NCBI GenBank assembly: GCA_951640165.1
Contig: OX621256.1
Coordinates: 8,308,001 to 8,372,000, forward strand
Length of the DNA stretch: 64,000 bases
Reading direction: 5' to 3'
Source: Pseudoips prasinana
Taxonomy: Eukaryota > Arthropoda > Insecta > Lepidoptera > Nolidae
The position numbers were made by a program, and so were the translations under genes. Shown in pieces: positions 31,006-41,374 of the stretch. Numbering within the stretch: position 1 is the stretch's first letter; each line of letters opens with the position of its first letter. The notes under the pieces were generated by a model that worked only from the letters and a program-made list of their open reading frames with translations, made no database searches and was not told the origin of the DNA.

Positions 31006-31007
31006 AA

Positions 31008-31253
31008 TTTATTTATTTATTTACTCATTAACAATTTGCATTGTGTTTGAATCCGTATAGAATACATATCAATTAAATTATACAATAGAAAAAATAATAA
31101 ATTGAAATAATAACAAAACAACAAAATAAAATAATACGATACAATAGTCCACACATTAAATTAAAATAAAATAAAAACAAACTACAAAACATTAATTTGT
31201 CACGTCATTACAAATAACATTAAGATTATAATTATTTTTGAAATAATTGGGTT
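31008..31253 (-). mobile_element. LINE-B 3' UTR and (TAAA)n tail
   Basis: The sequence between the ORF2 stop (31,254) and the TAAATAAATAAATAAATTT run at 31,008-31,026 (minus strand) is A-rich and non-coding, typical of a LINE 3' UTR. Confidence 0.7.
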
Positions 31254-33553
31254 TTACAATTCAGTCACAGCATAAAAACCCTTCTCCAATAGGAAGGCCT
31301 TCAACGTTGTTTTAAATATGTTCGTATTGTAAACTGTTTCCTTCAAAGATGCTGGTAACTTATTAAATAATTCCACTCCTTGGTACTGAGGGCAATGTTT
31401 AACAATATTTAATTTAGGAACCATGTTATTTTTAATAGCTTTCCTTCTCGTATTCTCTCTATGATATCTTTCTTCTTCTGTTTCATATCTGTGTATGTAT
31501 TTTGCAAAATTACTAAGAATTAAGAAAATGTATAGACTTGGTACTGTTAGTATTTTTAATTTGACAAAATATTCTCGACATGATTCCCATTGTGGTATTT
31601 TGACAATGGTTCTTATAGCGCGTTTTTGAAGAACGAAAGCTCTGTGACAATTATAATTATAACTGTTTCCCCAGCACATGATACTATACCTCAACCTTGA
31701 TTCCACAAGACCATGATATACAGCTAATAGGTGTTTAATGTCAATTTGATCCCTTAAGCTTCTTAATGCATAACAAGCTGATCATAGATTCGAGTCAATA
31801 GTCGCCAACTCTTGCTTCCAATTTAAGCTTGAATCTATAGTGATTCCTAAAAACTTGACGTTATTTGCTAAAAGAACTTTTTGACCACTTAGGTTCACAT
31901 CTATGTGGTCTTTATTTCGTGCTGTGGTTCTAAATAATAAAAGGTTTGTCTTATTTGTATTTATTATTAAATTATTAGCTGAGAACCATTTACAAAGACG
32001 TTCTAGGGTTTTGTTCACTTTAGCAGTCAAAGTTTCTAAATCGCATGCACTTATTACAACATTTGTGTCGTCTGCAAAAACAACTAATTTAACGTCCGGT
32101 TGTCTATTATTTATGTAATTGAGCAGGTCATTTGTGAAAATTATGTATAATACGGGACCCAGGATGGAACCTTGAGGTACTCCGCGTTTAATACCAACCA
32201 TTTTTGACTTGTACACAACTTCATGATTTCTTTCATCAATATTTTTAATTTCAACATACATTCTCCTGTTCTTTAAATATGATGTCATAAGTTTTAAGGC
32301 TTTTCCTCGAACACCATAATATTCCAATTTTGAAATAAGGAGATCATTGTCAATTGTGTCAAAAGCGGAACTTAAATCTATAAAGAGCCCAGCTACTTTC
32401 AATTTATTATTTAGATTACTAATTATATCGTTGATTAGTGTACTTATTGCGTCTGAGGTTCCTATGCCTTTCTGATAACCAAACTGCCTGGAATTAATTA
32501 CCTTTTTTAAATTAAAATGAGATATTAGCCTGCTTTTAATAATGTTTTCTAATAATTTCGATATCGTCGGAAGTAGTGATATGGGCCTATAGTTTTTCGG
32601 ATCTGTTTTTCCGCCCTTCTTAAAGATTGGCACTACTTTAGCCAACTTAAGTTGATCTGGGAAAATACACTCATCTATACATTTATTGAAGAAACCAGAA
32701 AGTGGGGACGCCAATAAATCTATATTTTCCTTAATTATTGATATAGGAAGACCATCATAGCCACAACTACTCTTGCTAGCCATTTTATGAACGATTTTTT
32801 TTATTTCGTCAGTCGATGTCGGTTTTATCGTTATTTCATTTTCAACCCTTGAAGTTGTTTTTTTCATAAATTGCATAGCCCTGTCTCTCTGATTTACCAT
32901 ACTTGAGTTGGAAACAAAAAAATCAACGACTGCATCGGCAACCTCTTGGGGATCTTTCATCATTCTGTTGTCAATCTTTAGAGCGATTTTGATACTTAGT
33001 TTATTTTTGTTTTTCTTTGTACGAAAATTCACAAGCTTCCACGTCTCTTTACTTATGTTTTTGGCCTTATCTAAGTGGTTGGACATACCTAATTTTTTTG
33101 CATTATTTATTACTCGTCTATAAATTCTAATATAACTCTTTTTGTAATTTGTGATGCCAATATTTCTTGTTGTAGAAGAACATAAGATTCTTTTCATTTT
33201 GCTTGAGACTTTAACTCCCTGCGTTATCCACTTAATGGAAGTGTTTTTCTGAGGTTTTGTTCTAATTACCTTTTTTGGATAACAGTTATTAAAAGTAATT
33301 CCTAAGTTTGTTAGAAAACAATTGATTCCCATACTGTCCCAATTTTTGCTATATAGATTTTGTCTGATATTTGTTTTATTTCTGGTGTTATACACACGTT
33401 TGTTTGCAGTCACCGTATAGGCCATTCTTTTAACATTACCATCTATTTTATCTATAACTAATTCACAAAAAAGTCCGCCATGGCCATCTGCTAATCCATT
33501 GTGGTCAACAAGAATTGACTGTATACAATCTTCTGATAAATTTGTAATTATAA
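31254..33553 (-). pseudogene. LINE-B ORF2, RT part (CR1-like), one in-frame stop
   Basis: The RT-bearing part of a CR1-like ORF2. Counting from the Met at 33,425: F-K-K-G-G-K-T-D-P-K-N-Y-R-P-I-S-L-L-P (268-286), F-I-D-L-S-S-A-F-D (348-356), G-V-P-Q-G-S (415-420) and catalytic F-A-D-D (450-453). No RNase H follows, as expected for CR1/Jockey-type elements. Upstream of that Met the frame stays open to the mariner boundary and includes V-D-H-N-G-L, the C-terminal SDH-like motif of the endonuclease. One TGA at 31,779-31,781 interrupts the frame; beyond it 175 more codons end at 31,254. All RT catalytic residues are kept, so inactivation looks recent. Confidence 0.85.
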
Positions 33554-33555
33554 TA

Positions 33556-34837
33556 GGTCTTTACCTATGAAATTGCCGTTTTGTATGAAAAAATTTAAAC
33601 GAATTTTTTTCATGAATTTTTTTATTTGTATTAATCGAAGTAATCACCCATGCAATCAATGCATCTTTGCCATCGCAGTGGCAGTTTATTGATGCCCTTC
33701 TTAAAGAAATCAGCTGGACGGGAGGCAACAAATTCTTCAAAGGCATTTTGTACTGCCTCTCGGGTATTGAATTTTTTTCCCGCCAAGAAGTTATCCAAAT
33801 TCTGGAAAAAGTAGTAGTCTGTAGGCGCAAGGTCTGGTGAGTAGGGCGGATGACGGAGAGCTTCCAACCCCAGTTCTTGCAACTTGGAGACCGTCTGCTG
33901 TGCAGTATGAGGTCGCGCGTTGTCGTGCAGGAGCAGCGGAGACGAGCGATTGACCAATGCTGGTTGGAGATGCGCCAGCTTCTCCATCATTGTGCTCAGT
34001 TCTTCACAGTACACATCTGCAGTAATGCTCACCCCGTTTGGTAAGAAGCTGTGATGAATCACACCGGCGCTAGACCACCAAACAGTGACCATCACTTTTC
34101 TAGGGGTAAGTTTTCGTTTAGGGCATTGTTTAGGTGCTGAACCAGGATCCAACCAACTTGCTGAGCGCTTGCGGTTATCAAACAGAATCCATTTTTCATC
34201 GCAGGTAACAATGCGGTTCAAAATTCCTTCATTTGTGTGTCTGTTGAGCAGTGCAAGGCACGTCTCGACGCGTACTTCGCGCTGGCGATCATTGAGTTCG
34301 TGGGGCACCCATTTGTCAAGCTTTTTTACCTTGCCAATTTGACGCAAATGGACCAATATTGTTTTGACGCTAACGTCGAAAGCTGCTGCTAATTCAGCCG
34401 TAGATTGTGTATCATCAGCTTCCACAACCGCCTTTAATTCGTCATTGTCGACCAAAGTCTTCGGACGACCGCGAGGTTCATTTTTCAGGTCGAAATTTCC
34501 AGAACGGAAGCGAGCAAACCAATAACAGGTGGTGCGTTGGTTTGTAGTGTTAGCTCCGTAAACGTCGTTGATGTTGCGTGCCGCTTGTGCCGCGTTGCTG
34601 CCACGACGGTACTCATATTCCATAATTACTCGAATTTTTAACGTATCCATGATGACGAAAAAGATTGAAATGCGATGAAAATGTAACACTAATCAATAAA
34701 GAAATGACTACTTTTGGAAAAAAGAATCCATGTTTTTAAAATAAAATTAATTTGAAATTAGAATTCTTAGCCAAACAAAAATTATTTTGATTTGAAATGG
34801 CCAGTACTGCAGAACGGCAATTTCATAGGTAAAGACC
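33556..34837 (-). mobile_element. Mariner transposon, complete (1,282 bp)
   Basis: Perfect 25-bp TIRs begin GGTCTTTACCTATGAAATTG at 33,556 and, on the complement, at 34,837. TA flanks both sides (33,554-33,555 and 34,838-34,839), as expected for Tc1/mariner. The TIR resembles the cecropia group from memory (moderate confidence). It sits inside the endonuclease part of LINE-B ORF2. Confidence 0.92.
33631..34650 (-). CDS. Mariner transposase (D,D34D), apparently intact
   Basis: Cut-and-paste DNA transposase of 339 residues starting M-D-T-L-K-I-R-V; an upstream in-frame Met (34,689) lies only 13 codons earlier and is less typical. The N-terminal half has helix-turn-helix-like segments, then the mariner signature W-V-P-H-E-L (114-119). 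The catalytic triad is D150 (T-C-D-E-K-W), D243 (L-H-D-N-A-R-P-H) and D278 (Y-S-P-D-L-A-P-T-D), with exactly 34 residues between the last two. There is no internal stop or frameshift and the length matches the family. It would act on the TIRs at 33,556 and 34,837. Activity is inferred, not shown; there is no promoter beyond the TIR region. Confidence 0.93.
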   Translation of the reverse strand: MDTLKIRVIMEYEYRRGSNAAQAARNINDVYGANTTNQRTTCYWFARFRSGNFDLKNEPRGRPKTLVDNDELKAVVEADDTQSTAELAAAFDVSVKTILVHLRQIGKVKKLDKWVPHELNDRQREVRVETCLALLNRHTNEGILNRIVTCDEKWILFDNRKRSASWLDPGSAPKQCPKRKLTPRKVMVTVWWSSAGVIHHSFLPNGVSITADVYCEELSTMMEKLAHLQPALVNRSSPLLLHDNARPHTAQQTVSKLQELGLEALRHPPYSPDLAPTDYYFFQNLDNFLAGKKFNTREAVQNAFEEFVASRPADFFKKGINKLPLRWQRCIDCMGDYFD

Positions 34838-34839
34838 TA

Positions 34840-35500
34840 ATATTATCTTAGCAAGAGATTGCGTTGTTCCGTCTGAAAGTAGGTTCATTTATAAGGTATC
34901 TAAAATTGTAGCATTTCAGTAAACTTAGAAACTCGACAGTCTTTTTATTTTCCACGAGAAGGTCAATATTATAATCACCACATATAATACAATTTCTGTC
35001 AATAAAATGTTCTAGCAGTTTTTCTAATTGTTGGATAAACATATCAAAATTCTTGTCTATTGGGCTTCTATAACAACAACATATATTTAATCCTGTTTCA
35101 ACGTCTTTTACGGCACATATTTCAAAACTTTCCGATTTATACAATTTTTTTATTTGGTCAATATTTTCACATTGTTTGCTTTCATGTGCCAAAATAAGGG
35201 TTCCCCCGTTTTTTGTTAACTCTCGTATTATAAGAAGCTAGATTATATTGAGGTAAATGGAAGGTGCTTATAGCATTTAAATTTAAAAAATGTTCTGATA
35301 TACACAAGTAGTCTATAGTAGTATTATAAGAGACAATATATACTTCCAGTTCAGCTTTTTTGTTGCTTATTCCACAAACATTTTGGTGAAATATTCTGCA
35401 ACTCGTTTTACACCCTAATACATAAGGCAAACTGTTAGAATTGTCACTGTTCAATTGTTGAATGTCAATATTACCAATATTAAGTACGAAAAAAGTCAGT
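34840..35500 (-). pseudogene. LINE-B ORF2, AP-endonuclease domain
   Basis: Residues C-R-I-F-H-Q-N-V-C-G-I-S-N-K and L-C-I-S-E-H-F-L are the start of an apurinic endonuclease-like domain (Q-N in the N-terminal block, S-E-H for the usual T-E), followed by C-C-Y-R-S-P and C-G-D-Y-N-I-D. A one-base frameshift near 35,195 (the A6/G5 run) separates the halves. TAA at 34,848-34,850 lies just before the mariner. If the mariner and one TA are set aside, the frame on both sides joins. No ATG is present: the frame opens after a stop near 35,497 and overlaps the ORF1 stop. Confidence 0.8.
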
Positions 35501-36622
35501 ATTTAAAACGTCAATTTTGTTTTTAATGGGAATGTCAGAATTTGAACATGAAGTTGTGTTATGTACGTATGATATTATGCTAGGGTCTAGTGAATCAGTC
35601 TGAGTGTAGCTATCTATGAGCAATGGGGTAGGAACAGATATGCTTTTAAAATCTTTTTTGTAATTATCAAATCTAATTTTATATTCAAAGTGTATGATTT
35701 CCTTTAGCAAGGATCTGCCTAAATTTATTGGGAAGAAGTATTTATTAGGCAGGAACGTTTCATAGTCCATATCGATGTAACATACATTTTTATGCTGTGA
35801 ACATAAGTGCCTTTGTAGATAATTTAATTTTTTCTCATTTAGACTAAAATTATACGGTATTTCCGTTACAATTATGTTAGTATTCTGTACAGTTCTAAAA
35901 CAATTACTTAAACTATAATGGTACTCAAAAGGATTTTTGTCATTTATGCCAGTGAGAATTATAACGTAGTCATTCATGGTTAGTTTCTTAATCTCATCGC
36001 ATGTGATAATGTCACTAGTAGTAGCTCCCGGTTTCAAAAAAGACTTCACTTTGTATTTTGGTCCCAGAAGATGTTGCAAGTATTTTTGAACAGATTTTCC
36101 TTGCTGATCGCCTAAAATAATTACGGTTCTGTACATGTCCTGCTTTTGACTATATGTCTGGGAGTCCTGATAGTTAACACACTCGCTCGTGATTTGATAA
36201 TTATTAATAAGTGGTCGTGATTCACGGTTTTCACATGAAACCGTAACTATAGTGTTTTTATTTTCAGAGCATTGGGAAGTATTAGGTCCAGATGCTTCGA
36301 GGCTGGACACATGGATAATTTCTCTATGTTCTGGTGAAGTGATTGTGGATGAACATTTCCTATTGCTGTCATGAATTTTATTTCTCTTGTACTTCCTAGC
36401 TGATAACGGGCAAAATTTTTCAATATTTTCTTCTCCCTTGTAAATCTCTATTGTCTTCAAACACCTTTGAAGTTCGTCGTTCATAACTTTTTTCTCTTTC
36501 TTTAAGACATCTATATCATTAAAGGCACATTGTAACTTTGATGTAAGTTCGTTAATTTGTGTTTGAAGTTCGTGGCAGCAGTTAGTAGAGCCATCTATTG
36601 AGGTGTTGTCTAAACTCATCAT
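35480..36622 (-). CDS. LINE-B ORF1 (coiled coil plus SGNH-like domain)
   Basis: 380 codons with no stop. Residues 16-62 are heptad-like and charged, consistent with a coiled coil (L-Q-T-Q-I-N-E-L-T-S-K-L). Residues 165-330 resemble the SGNH/esterase domain known from CR1/L2 ORF1 proteins: block I at 169-174 (I-L-G-D-Q-Q), where family members usually have GDS, and block III T-G-I-N-D (224-228). Substitution of the usual Ser by Gln argues against esterase activity. ORF1 proteins bind LINE RNA. It ends at 35,480, overlapping the ORF2 reading frame. It is the best-preserved part of LINE-B. The clade assignment is inference. Confidence 0.75.
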   Translation of the reverse strand: MMSLDNTSIDGSTNCCHELQTQINELTSKLQCAFNDIDVLKKEKKVMNDELQRCLKTIEIYKGEENIEKFCPLSARKYKRNKIHDSNRKCSSTITSPEHREIIHVSSLEASGPNTSQCSENKNTIVTVSCENRESRPLINNYQITSECVNYQDSQTYSQKQDMYRTVIILGDQQGKSVQKYLQHLLGPKYKVKSFLKPGATTSDIITCDEIKKLTMNDYVIILTGINDKNPFEYHYSLSNCFRTVQNTNIIVTEIPYNFSLNEKKLNYLQRHLCSQHKNVCYIDMDYETFLPNKYFFPINLGRSLLKEIIHFEYKIRFDNYKKDFKSISVPTPLLIDSYTQTDSLDPSIISYVHNTTSCSNSDIPIKNKIDVLNTDFFRT

Positions 36623-36732
36623 TGTGGATTCCAGAACAGATTGCGCTTGTTAGTTAACAATGTTTCCGACGTAGATTTTGATGAATGCGACTGTGGCTTC
36701 CTATACGTAATGTTACCGTTGTCATTATCCAT
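36623..36732 (-). mobile_element. LINE-B 5' leader, approximate
   Basis: Upstream of ORF1 an ATG-initiated 36-codon frame (M-D-N-D-N-G-N-I-T-Y-R) overlaps the ORF1 start and stops with TGA at the first ATG. It could be the true N-terminus before a frameshift. The 5' boundary of the element is not identifiable. Confidence 0.4.
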
Positions 36733-38020
36733 TTTACTAAACTCTCAATCTTGTGGAGCAAATACTCTGTAGAACAATCTCAAAAAGAGTTTATGGATTG
36801 TAGTGGATTTGAACGTAATACCTCGGTCACTTAAAACTGACTATCTGTGATATGAGCCAATCATGTTCATAGCTTGAGTGTTGAAAATTCGATCCTTTAT
36901 GAGTGATATGCAAAAACCATCTAATATGATGTCACTATTTCCTATATTATTTCGTTTGTGGGTGAAGAAAAATTTTTTTTTCCACTAGTTAGAATTAAAA
37001 CGATATCTTTATTTTTTCACTATAAAAACATTATATTTGATTAATACTGCTCACGGTTTATGGAATTAAATGTATTTTTAACGTTTTCACTGTATTTTAT
37101 GCTATTTAATTCACTGGGCGAATTGATATTCGAAGAAAAAAGTCTGTTCTCATATCGTCACTTTTATCACTAAGTCACTAATATTTACGACTAGATAACA
37201 CTTGTGCGATCAATATTTAAGGTTTTATATGATTTGGTCACTAGTATGCGTTAAATATGCGATGCAATATATTTTTAAATTAATATTTCACGGAGCTCGA
37301 TGTTACTTAACAGCGCCACCTAGCGCGTGTGATTGTATGAATATTGTGTGAATTCACGTTGAGTCACAAACAGAGCATATTATAGCGAAAATTATTCTAA
37401 AATAAAATAAAACAATTTAAGCCGTAAACCTATTTATAAGTGGAACACAAGCTTTGTACGTAGAGGAGCGCAGCCGACCGTCGTGCAAGACAAGGATGGA
37501 GAATAAGACGAAGGGTTGCTCCGAGACCGGCCAAGTACCGAGTTTCTGTTCCCGCTTTTAAGCCCACACAAATACGGTTCACTATGGACGCGCGCGCTCA
37601 TAAAGTACTGCATTTAAAATGTACGCCAGAGAGATAAGGAATTTATTCAAGAGCTTCATGTTTCCGTATTAATATACGGTTTTTTACAAAGATATTTATA
37701 TAAAAAAATTGCAGATTTTTTACTGATTTCAAATATATAAGTTTCTAATCAAAAAAATGTAAATCTTTGGAGTTATTGACGCGGGAAATCGAGACCAGAG
37801 ATGGAATTATTTTCCACCTCTAACGCGCTACTTTATGGGTGCTTCGTAACAATAGCAGCTAGGGGGGAGCGGCGCGCGCATCAAGTACCGTATACCGTTC
37901 TTCGCGAACGGTAAGATAATAAATAGCATACTTTATAGACGTTTCGCCTAGAGAGGATATGCCAAGATAACAGTAACTTTCGTGCGGCCCTGTACGATAT
38001 ACAGTAGGTATATGTTTTTG
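36733..38020. other. No recognised gene
   Basis: AT-rich sequence with a GC-richer stretch near 37,450-37,620 and 37,860-37,920. I see no coding or repeat signal. The true 5' end of LINE-B may extend into the first few hundred bases. Confidence 0.35.
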
Positions 38021-39262
38021 TTCTTTCGGGCGGCGTCCTTCTTAGCCCTAGGCAGTGCCTAAAATAAATTTAAAAAAAAGTATCAACTAATATTTGGCGC
38101 TCTTTTCCGTGAGCGTAATTAATTATAATAATATTAATTATTAAAACAATTAGACGTTTTCTGTGAAATATGTTTGGTAATAAATATCTTTGCGCTAATC
38201 TTTATGGGGTATGCAGAGGTGTAGTAAAATGTTGATTGTTGATAATGCTCTTTCGGCGTCCTTCTTAGCCCTAGGCAGTGCCTAAAATAAATAAAAAAAA
38301 AAAGTAACAACTAATATTTGGCGCTCTTTTCCGTGATCGTAATTAATAATAATAATATAAATTACTAAAACAATTAGACGTTTTCCGTGTAGTATGTTTG
38401 GTAATAAATATCTTAGCGCTAGTTTTTATGGGGTATGCAGAAAGGTGTAAAATGTTATAATGTTTACATTGTTGTTAAGTACTGTATCATTAACTGTTAC
38501 TATTGTAGTGCATTATTTCCGTAATAAGAATGTTATAGATGGCGTTGATCTAGTATATTTTACAGGTTGGTTGGCGTGGTTGGTGCTTGCCTTTCACGCC
38601 GCAAGTCGTGGGTTCGATTCCCAATAGTTATATGTTTTTGTTAAATTAAGTTTAGGCAGTGCCTAAACTTAATTTTAAAAAAGTTACAACTAATATTTGG
38701 CGCTCTTTTCCGTGATCGTAATTAATAATAATAATATAAATTACTAAAACAACGCTAGTTTTATGGGGTATGCAGAGGTGTAGTAAAATGTTGATTGTTG
38801 ATTAATGTTCTTTCGGCGTCCTTCTTAGCCCTAGGCAGTGCCTAAAATATATTAAAAAAAAGTAACAACTAATATTTGGCGCTCTTTTCCGTGATCGTAA
38901 TTAATAATAATTATATAAATTACTTAGACAATCGGACATTTTCCGTGAAATATGTTTGGTAATAAATATCTTAGCGCTAATTTTTATGGGGTATGCAGAG
39001 ATGTAGCAAAATGTTGATTGTTATTGATAATGTTCTTTCGGCGTCCTTCTTAGCTCTAGGCAGTGCCTAAACAAATTAAAAAAAAATAGTAACGAAAAAT
39101 ATTTGGCGCTCTTTTCCGTGTTATATAATAATAATATGAAATACTTTTACAATTAAACGTAATAAAAATGAGACGCTTTCCGTGTAGTGTGTGGTAATAA
39201 ATATCTTAGCGCCAGTTTTTATGGGGTATGCAGAGATGTAGTAAAATGTTGATTGTTGATAA
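38021..39262 (+). repeat. Tandem repeat, ~225-bp unit, five units
   Basis: Units start near 38,021, 38,247, 38,640 (shortened), 38,807 and 39,031, each with TCTTTCGGCGTCCTTCTTAG (absent from the third unit), CTAGGCAGTGCCTAAA, ATATTTGGCGCTCTTTTCCG and TTTTATGGGGTATGCAGA. CTAGGCAGTGCCTA is itself near-palindromic. A shared flank (GTTTACATTGTTGTTA... then GATGGCGTTGA) follows units 2 and 5, suggesting a higher-order duplication. A SINE-1 head fragment lies between units 2 and 3. Confidence 0.8.
38565..38625 (+). mobile_element. SINE-1 head fragment within the tandem array
   Basis: GGTTGGTTGGCGTGGTTGG, CTTTCACGCCGCAAGTCGTG and GGTTCGATTCCCAA, with A-box and B-box but no body. Confidence 0.7.
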
Positions 39263-39371
39263 TGTTTACTTTGTTGTTACTGTATCATTAGCTATTAGGT
39301 ACCTACTCTTGTTGATAGATGGCGTTGACCAATCTTTTATGATTTATGTAACTTATTTATGGTAATTTCCA

Positions 39372-39596
39372 TCGCTCATAGCCAGATGCTCTCACCGGTC
39401 CGTAAGTGATCAGGATCAGCAACTAGGATCGCGGTCAATCCTTAGATGGGTGACCGTGAAAGTGATTTAAAATCTAAGCTCCGTGCATTCCGTGCATTGC
39501 GTCCATTATGCAACAGTCGTTGCCTACTGGGCGGCTTGAACAATTCTGACACTAGGGCAACCACTGCCCATACGATAAGTATCTAAGTAAGTATTT
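39372..39596 (+). mobile_element. 5S-derived SINE, copy 4
   Basis: CTCACCGGTCCGTAAGTGAT, CAGCAACTAGGATCGCGGTC and TTAGATGGGTGACCGTG show the 5S-like promoter; the body is shortened and ends CCCATACGATAAGTA. Confidence 0.75.
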
Positions 39597-39607
39597 TCTA
39601 ATATATT

Positions 39608-39804
39608 ATTCCCACCCATGACAGAAATTTGTGTGCATGCACATGTCTGTTTGTCCTGAGCCTGGGTGTAATTATCTACATGTAGATAGAATATTTTTAT
39701 AAAATAAAAGTAGTATATCAGTTATCTGGTTTCCATAGTACAAGCTCTGCTTATTTTGGGATCAGATGGCCGCGTGTGAACCCAGGATATTATTATTATT
39801 ATTA
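39608..39804 (+). mobile_element. SINE-1, 5'-truncated
   Basis: It starts at the B-box end (TTCCCACCCATGACAGA), with the body GTACAAGCTCTGCTTATTTT and a TTATTATTATTATTA tail. Confidence 0.8.
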
Positions 39805-39962
39805 TATATCTCTCGCAGTTAGCTATTCTTCATTAAGACTGGCCACCATAGAATCGAATCCTTTCGACATCCGTTCATTTAGGTCTCGTGCAGATAGCTA
39901 ATGTATTGATCTGACTTCCGTGGCTGTAATTAAACTGGAGGGCTTTGTTACTTCATGACTTG

Positions 39963-40147
39963 CTAGCTGAGCCCCGCGGTTTCACCCGCGTTAATTTTTA
40001 TAAATTATAGCCTATGTGTTATTCTGATGTATAAGCTATATTATTGTAAAGTTTCATTAAAATCCATTCAGTAGTTTTTACGTGAAAGAGCAACTAACAT
40101 CCATCCATTCATACTTATAAACTCTTGCGTTTATAATATTAGTATGA
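39963..40147 (-). mobile_element. Helitron, non-autonomous (185 bp)
   Basis: On the minus strand: A|TCATACTAATATTATAAACG to CGCGGGTGAAACCGCGGGGC then TCAGCTAG. Confidence 0.8.
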
Positions 40148-40151
40148 TTTT

Positions 40152-40835
40152 GGTACACACGGCTACATATCAAGATATATATATATTTATAATATAATTA
40201 TTTATTTATTTAAAGTAACATGACTCATGACAATTGTGAGTAACAATAATTCTTACACCTACATACATACATAGACTCACGCCTGTTTCCCAGAGTGGTA
40301 GGCAGGGACAACGGATTTTCATTTGTCACGATCTTTGCACACGTCTTTTGCCTCGATTACTGTCATTATATTCGTCATTCATGCTCGCCGGTTTAGAGTA
40401 CTTCTGACCTCCCCTTTCTTGAAAACGTCTCTGATTTGGTCAGAGAATGTTCGACGAGGTATTCCCCTTCCTGTTGTTCCATTCACACAGGCCAGGTATA
40501 CTTCTTTGGTCAATCTTCTTTCATTCATACTTTTTAAATGGCCAAACCATCTCAGCAAACCTTTTTCAATCTTTGTGACTACATCCTCTTTCACACCTAT
40601 ACCTATTAGTATTCCTATTCCTATAACAACACTCACACACACGATCACTGCCACTCTTTTAACACTGAGGTGGACAGCTTTCAGCAGCGACTCACATACA
40701 GACAATCGAGTCTGCTGGCCACACAGCTCATGATAATTTTCAACATAACCTGACCTCTCATTGTATCAAAATCCTATACAACGCGGGATCAGCTTATACT
40801 GGACAACTATAGCTTGATATGTAGCCGTGTGTACC
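40152..40835. mobile_element. TIR-bounded segment (28-bp TIRs) containing a LINE fragment
   Basis: GGTACACACGGCTACATATC begins the left arm (40,152-40,179) and, on the complement, the right arm (40,808-40,835), with one mismatch in 28. No target duplication is evident. A LINE-C fragment occupies 40,277-40,705. Confidence 0.6.
40277..40705 (-). pseudogene. LINE-C ORF2 C-terminus (RTE/Proto-like)
   Basis: The minus strand encodes G-V-K-E-D-V-V-T-K-I-E-K-G-L-L-R-W-F-G-H and later [14 protein letters not shown] before a TGA at 40,277-40,279, a conserved C-terminus of an insect LINE. The tail is ATGTATGTATGTA. A small frame change is needed near the end. 5'-truncated. Confidence 0.7.
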
Positions 40836-40859
40836 TGTTACAGTTTAATATTATATTTA

Positions 40860-41248
40860 TATACAACATGTAACGTAATTAACGCACACCCTCAAACATC
40901 CCAATTAGAATATTATGTTGTAATCATAATACATGCACTGAATTTTTAATTTAACATGTATATGCATTGTTATTCACTAAATTAATTTCTTGGAATAAAG
41001 TTTATTTTTCTTTATTTGGAATTTGTATGAATACACATAAATCTGCGATTTTAAAAGTCTTATTACTTGACCACGGTCCTTTTAAATTTGTTTTAACTGT
41101 ACAGGGTTAATATGACAGTAATTTTTGGTTTTTTAATTATTTTGGAATAAAAAAATTACCTATATTAAAAATGATATAAATCGATTCAGTAAACGATTCT
41201 TAACAAACTATTTTCAGGATGTGCGTTGATTAAGTTACATGTTGTATA
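40860..41248 (-). mobile_element. TIR element A, copy 2 (389 bp)
   Basis: TATACAACATGTAACGTAAT at the left and TTAAGTTACATGTTGTATA at the right. The interior is the inverse of 222-618 (GCGATTTTAAAAGTCTTATT shared). Confidence 0.7.
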
Positions 41249-41256
41249 TATGGAGA

Positions 41257-41374
41257 ATGATTGGCTTGTTGGTCTAGTGGTTAGTGACCCTGACTGCTAA
41301 GCCATAGGACGTGGGTTTGATCAAGCACAAAACTTTGTGTGATGATTACGATTACTTTTGTTATATGTCTGGGT
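41257..41374 (+). mobile_element. SINE of a fifth subtype, head
   Basis: GGCTTGTTGGTCTAGTGG and GGACGTGGGTTTGATC look like A-box and B-box of a tRNA-like head. Its body continues into the duplicated unit. A relative with the same layout lies at 60,295. Confidence 0.55.
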
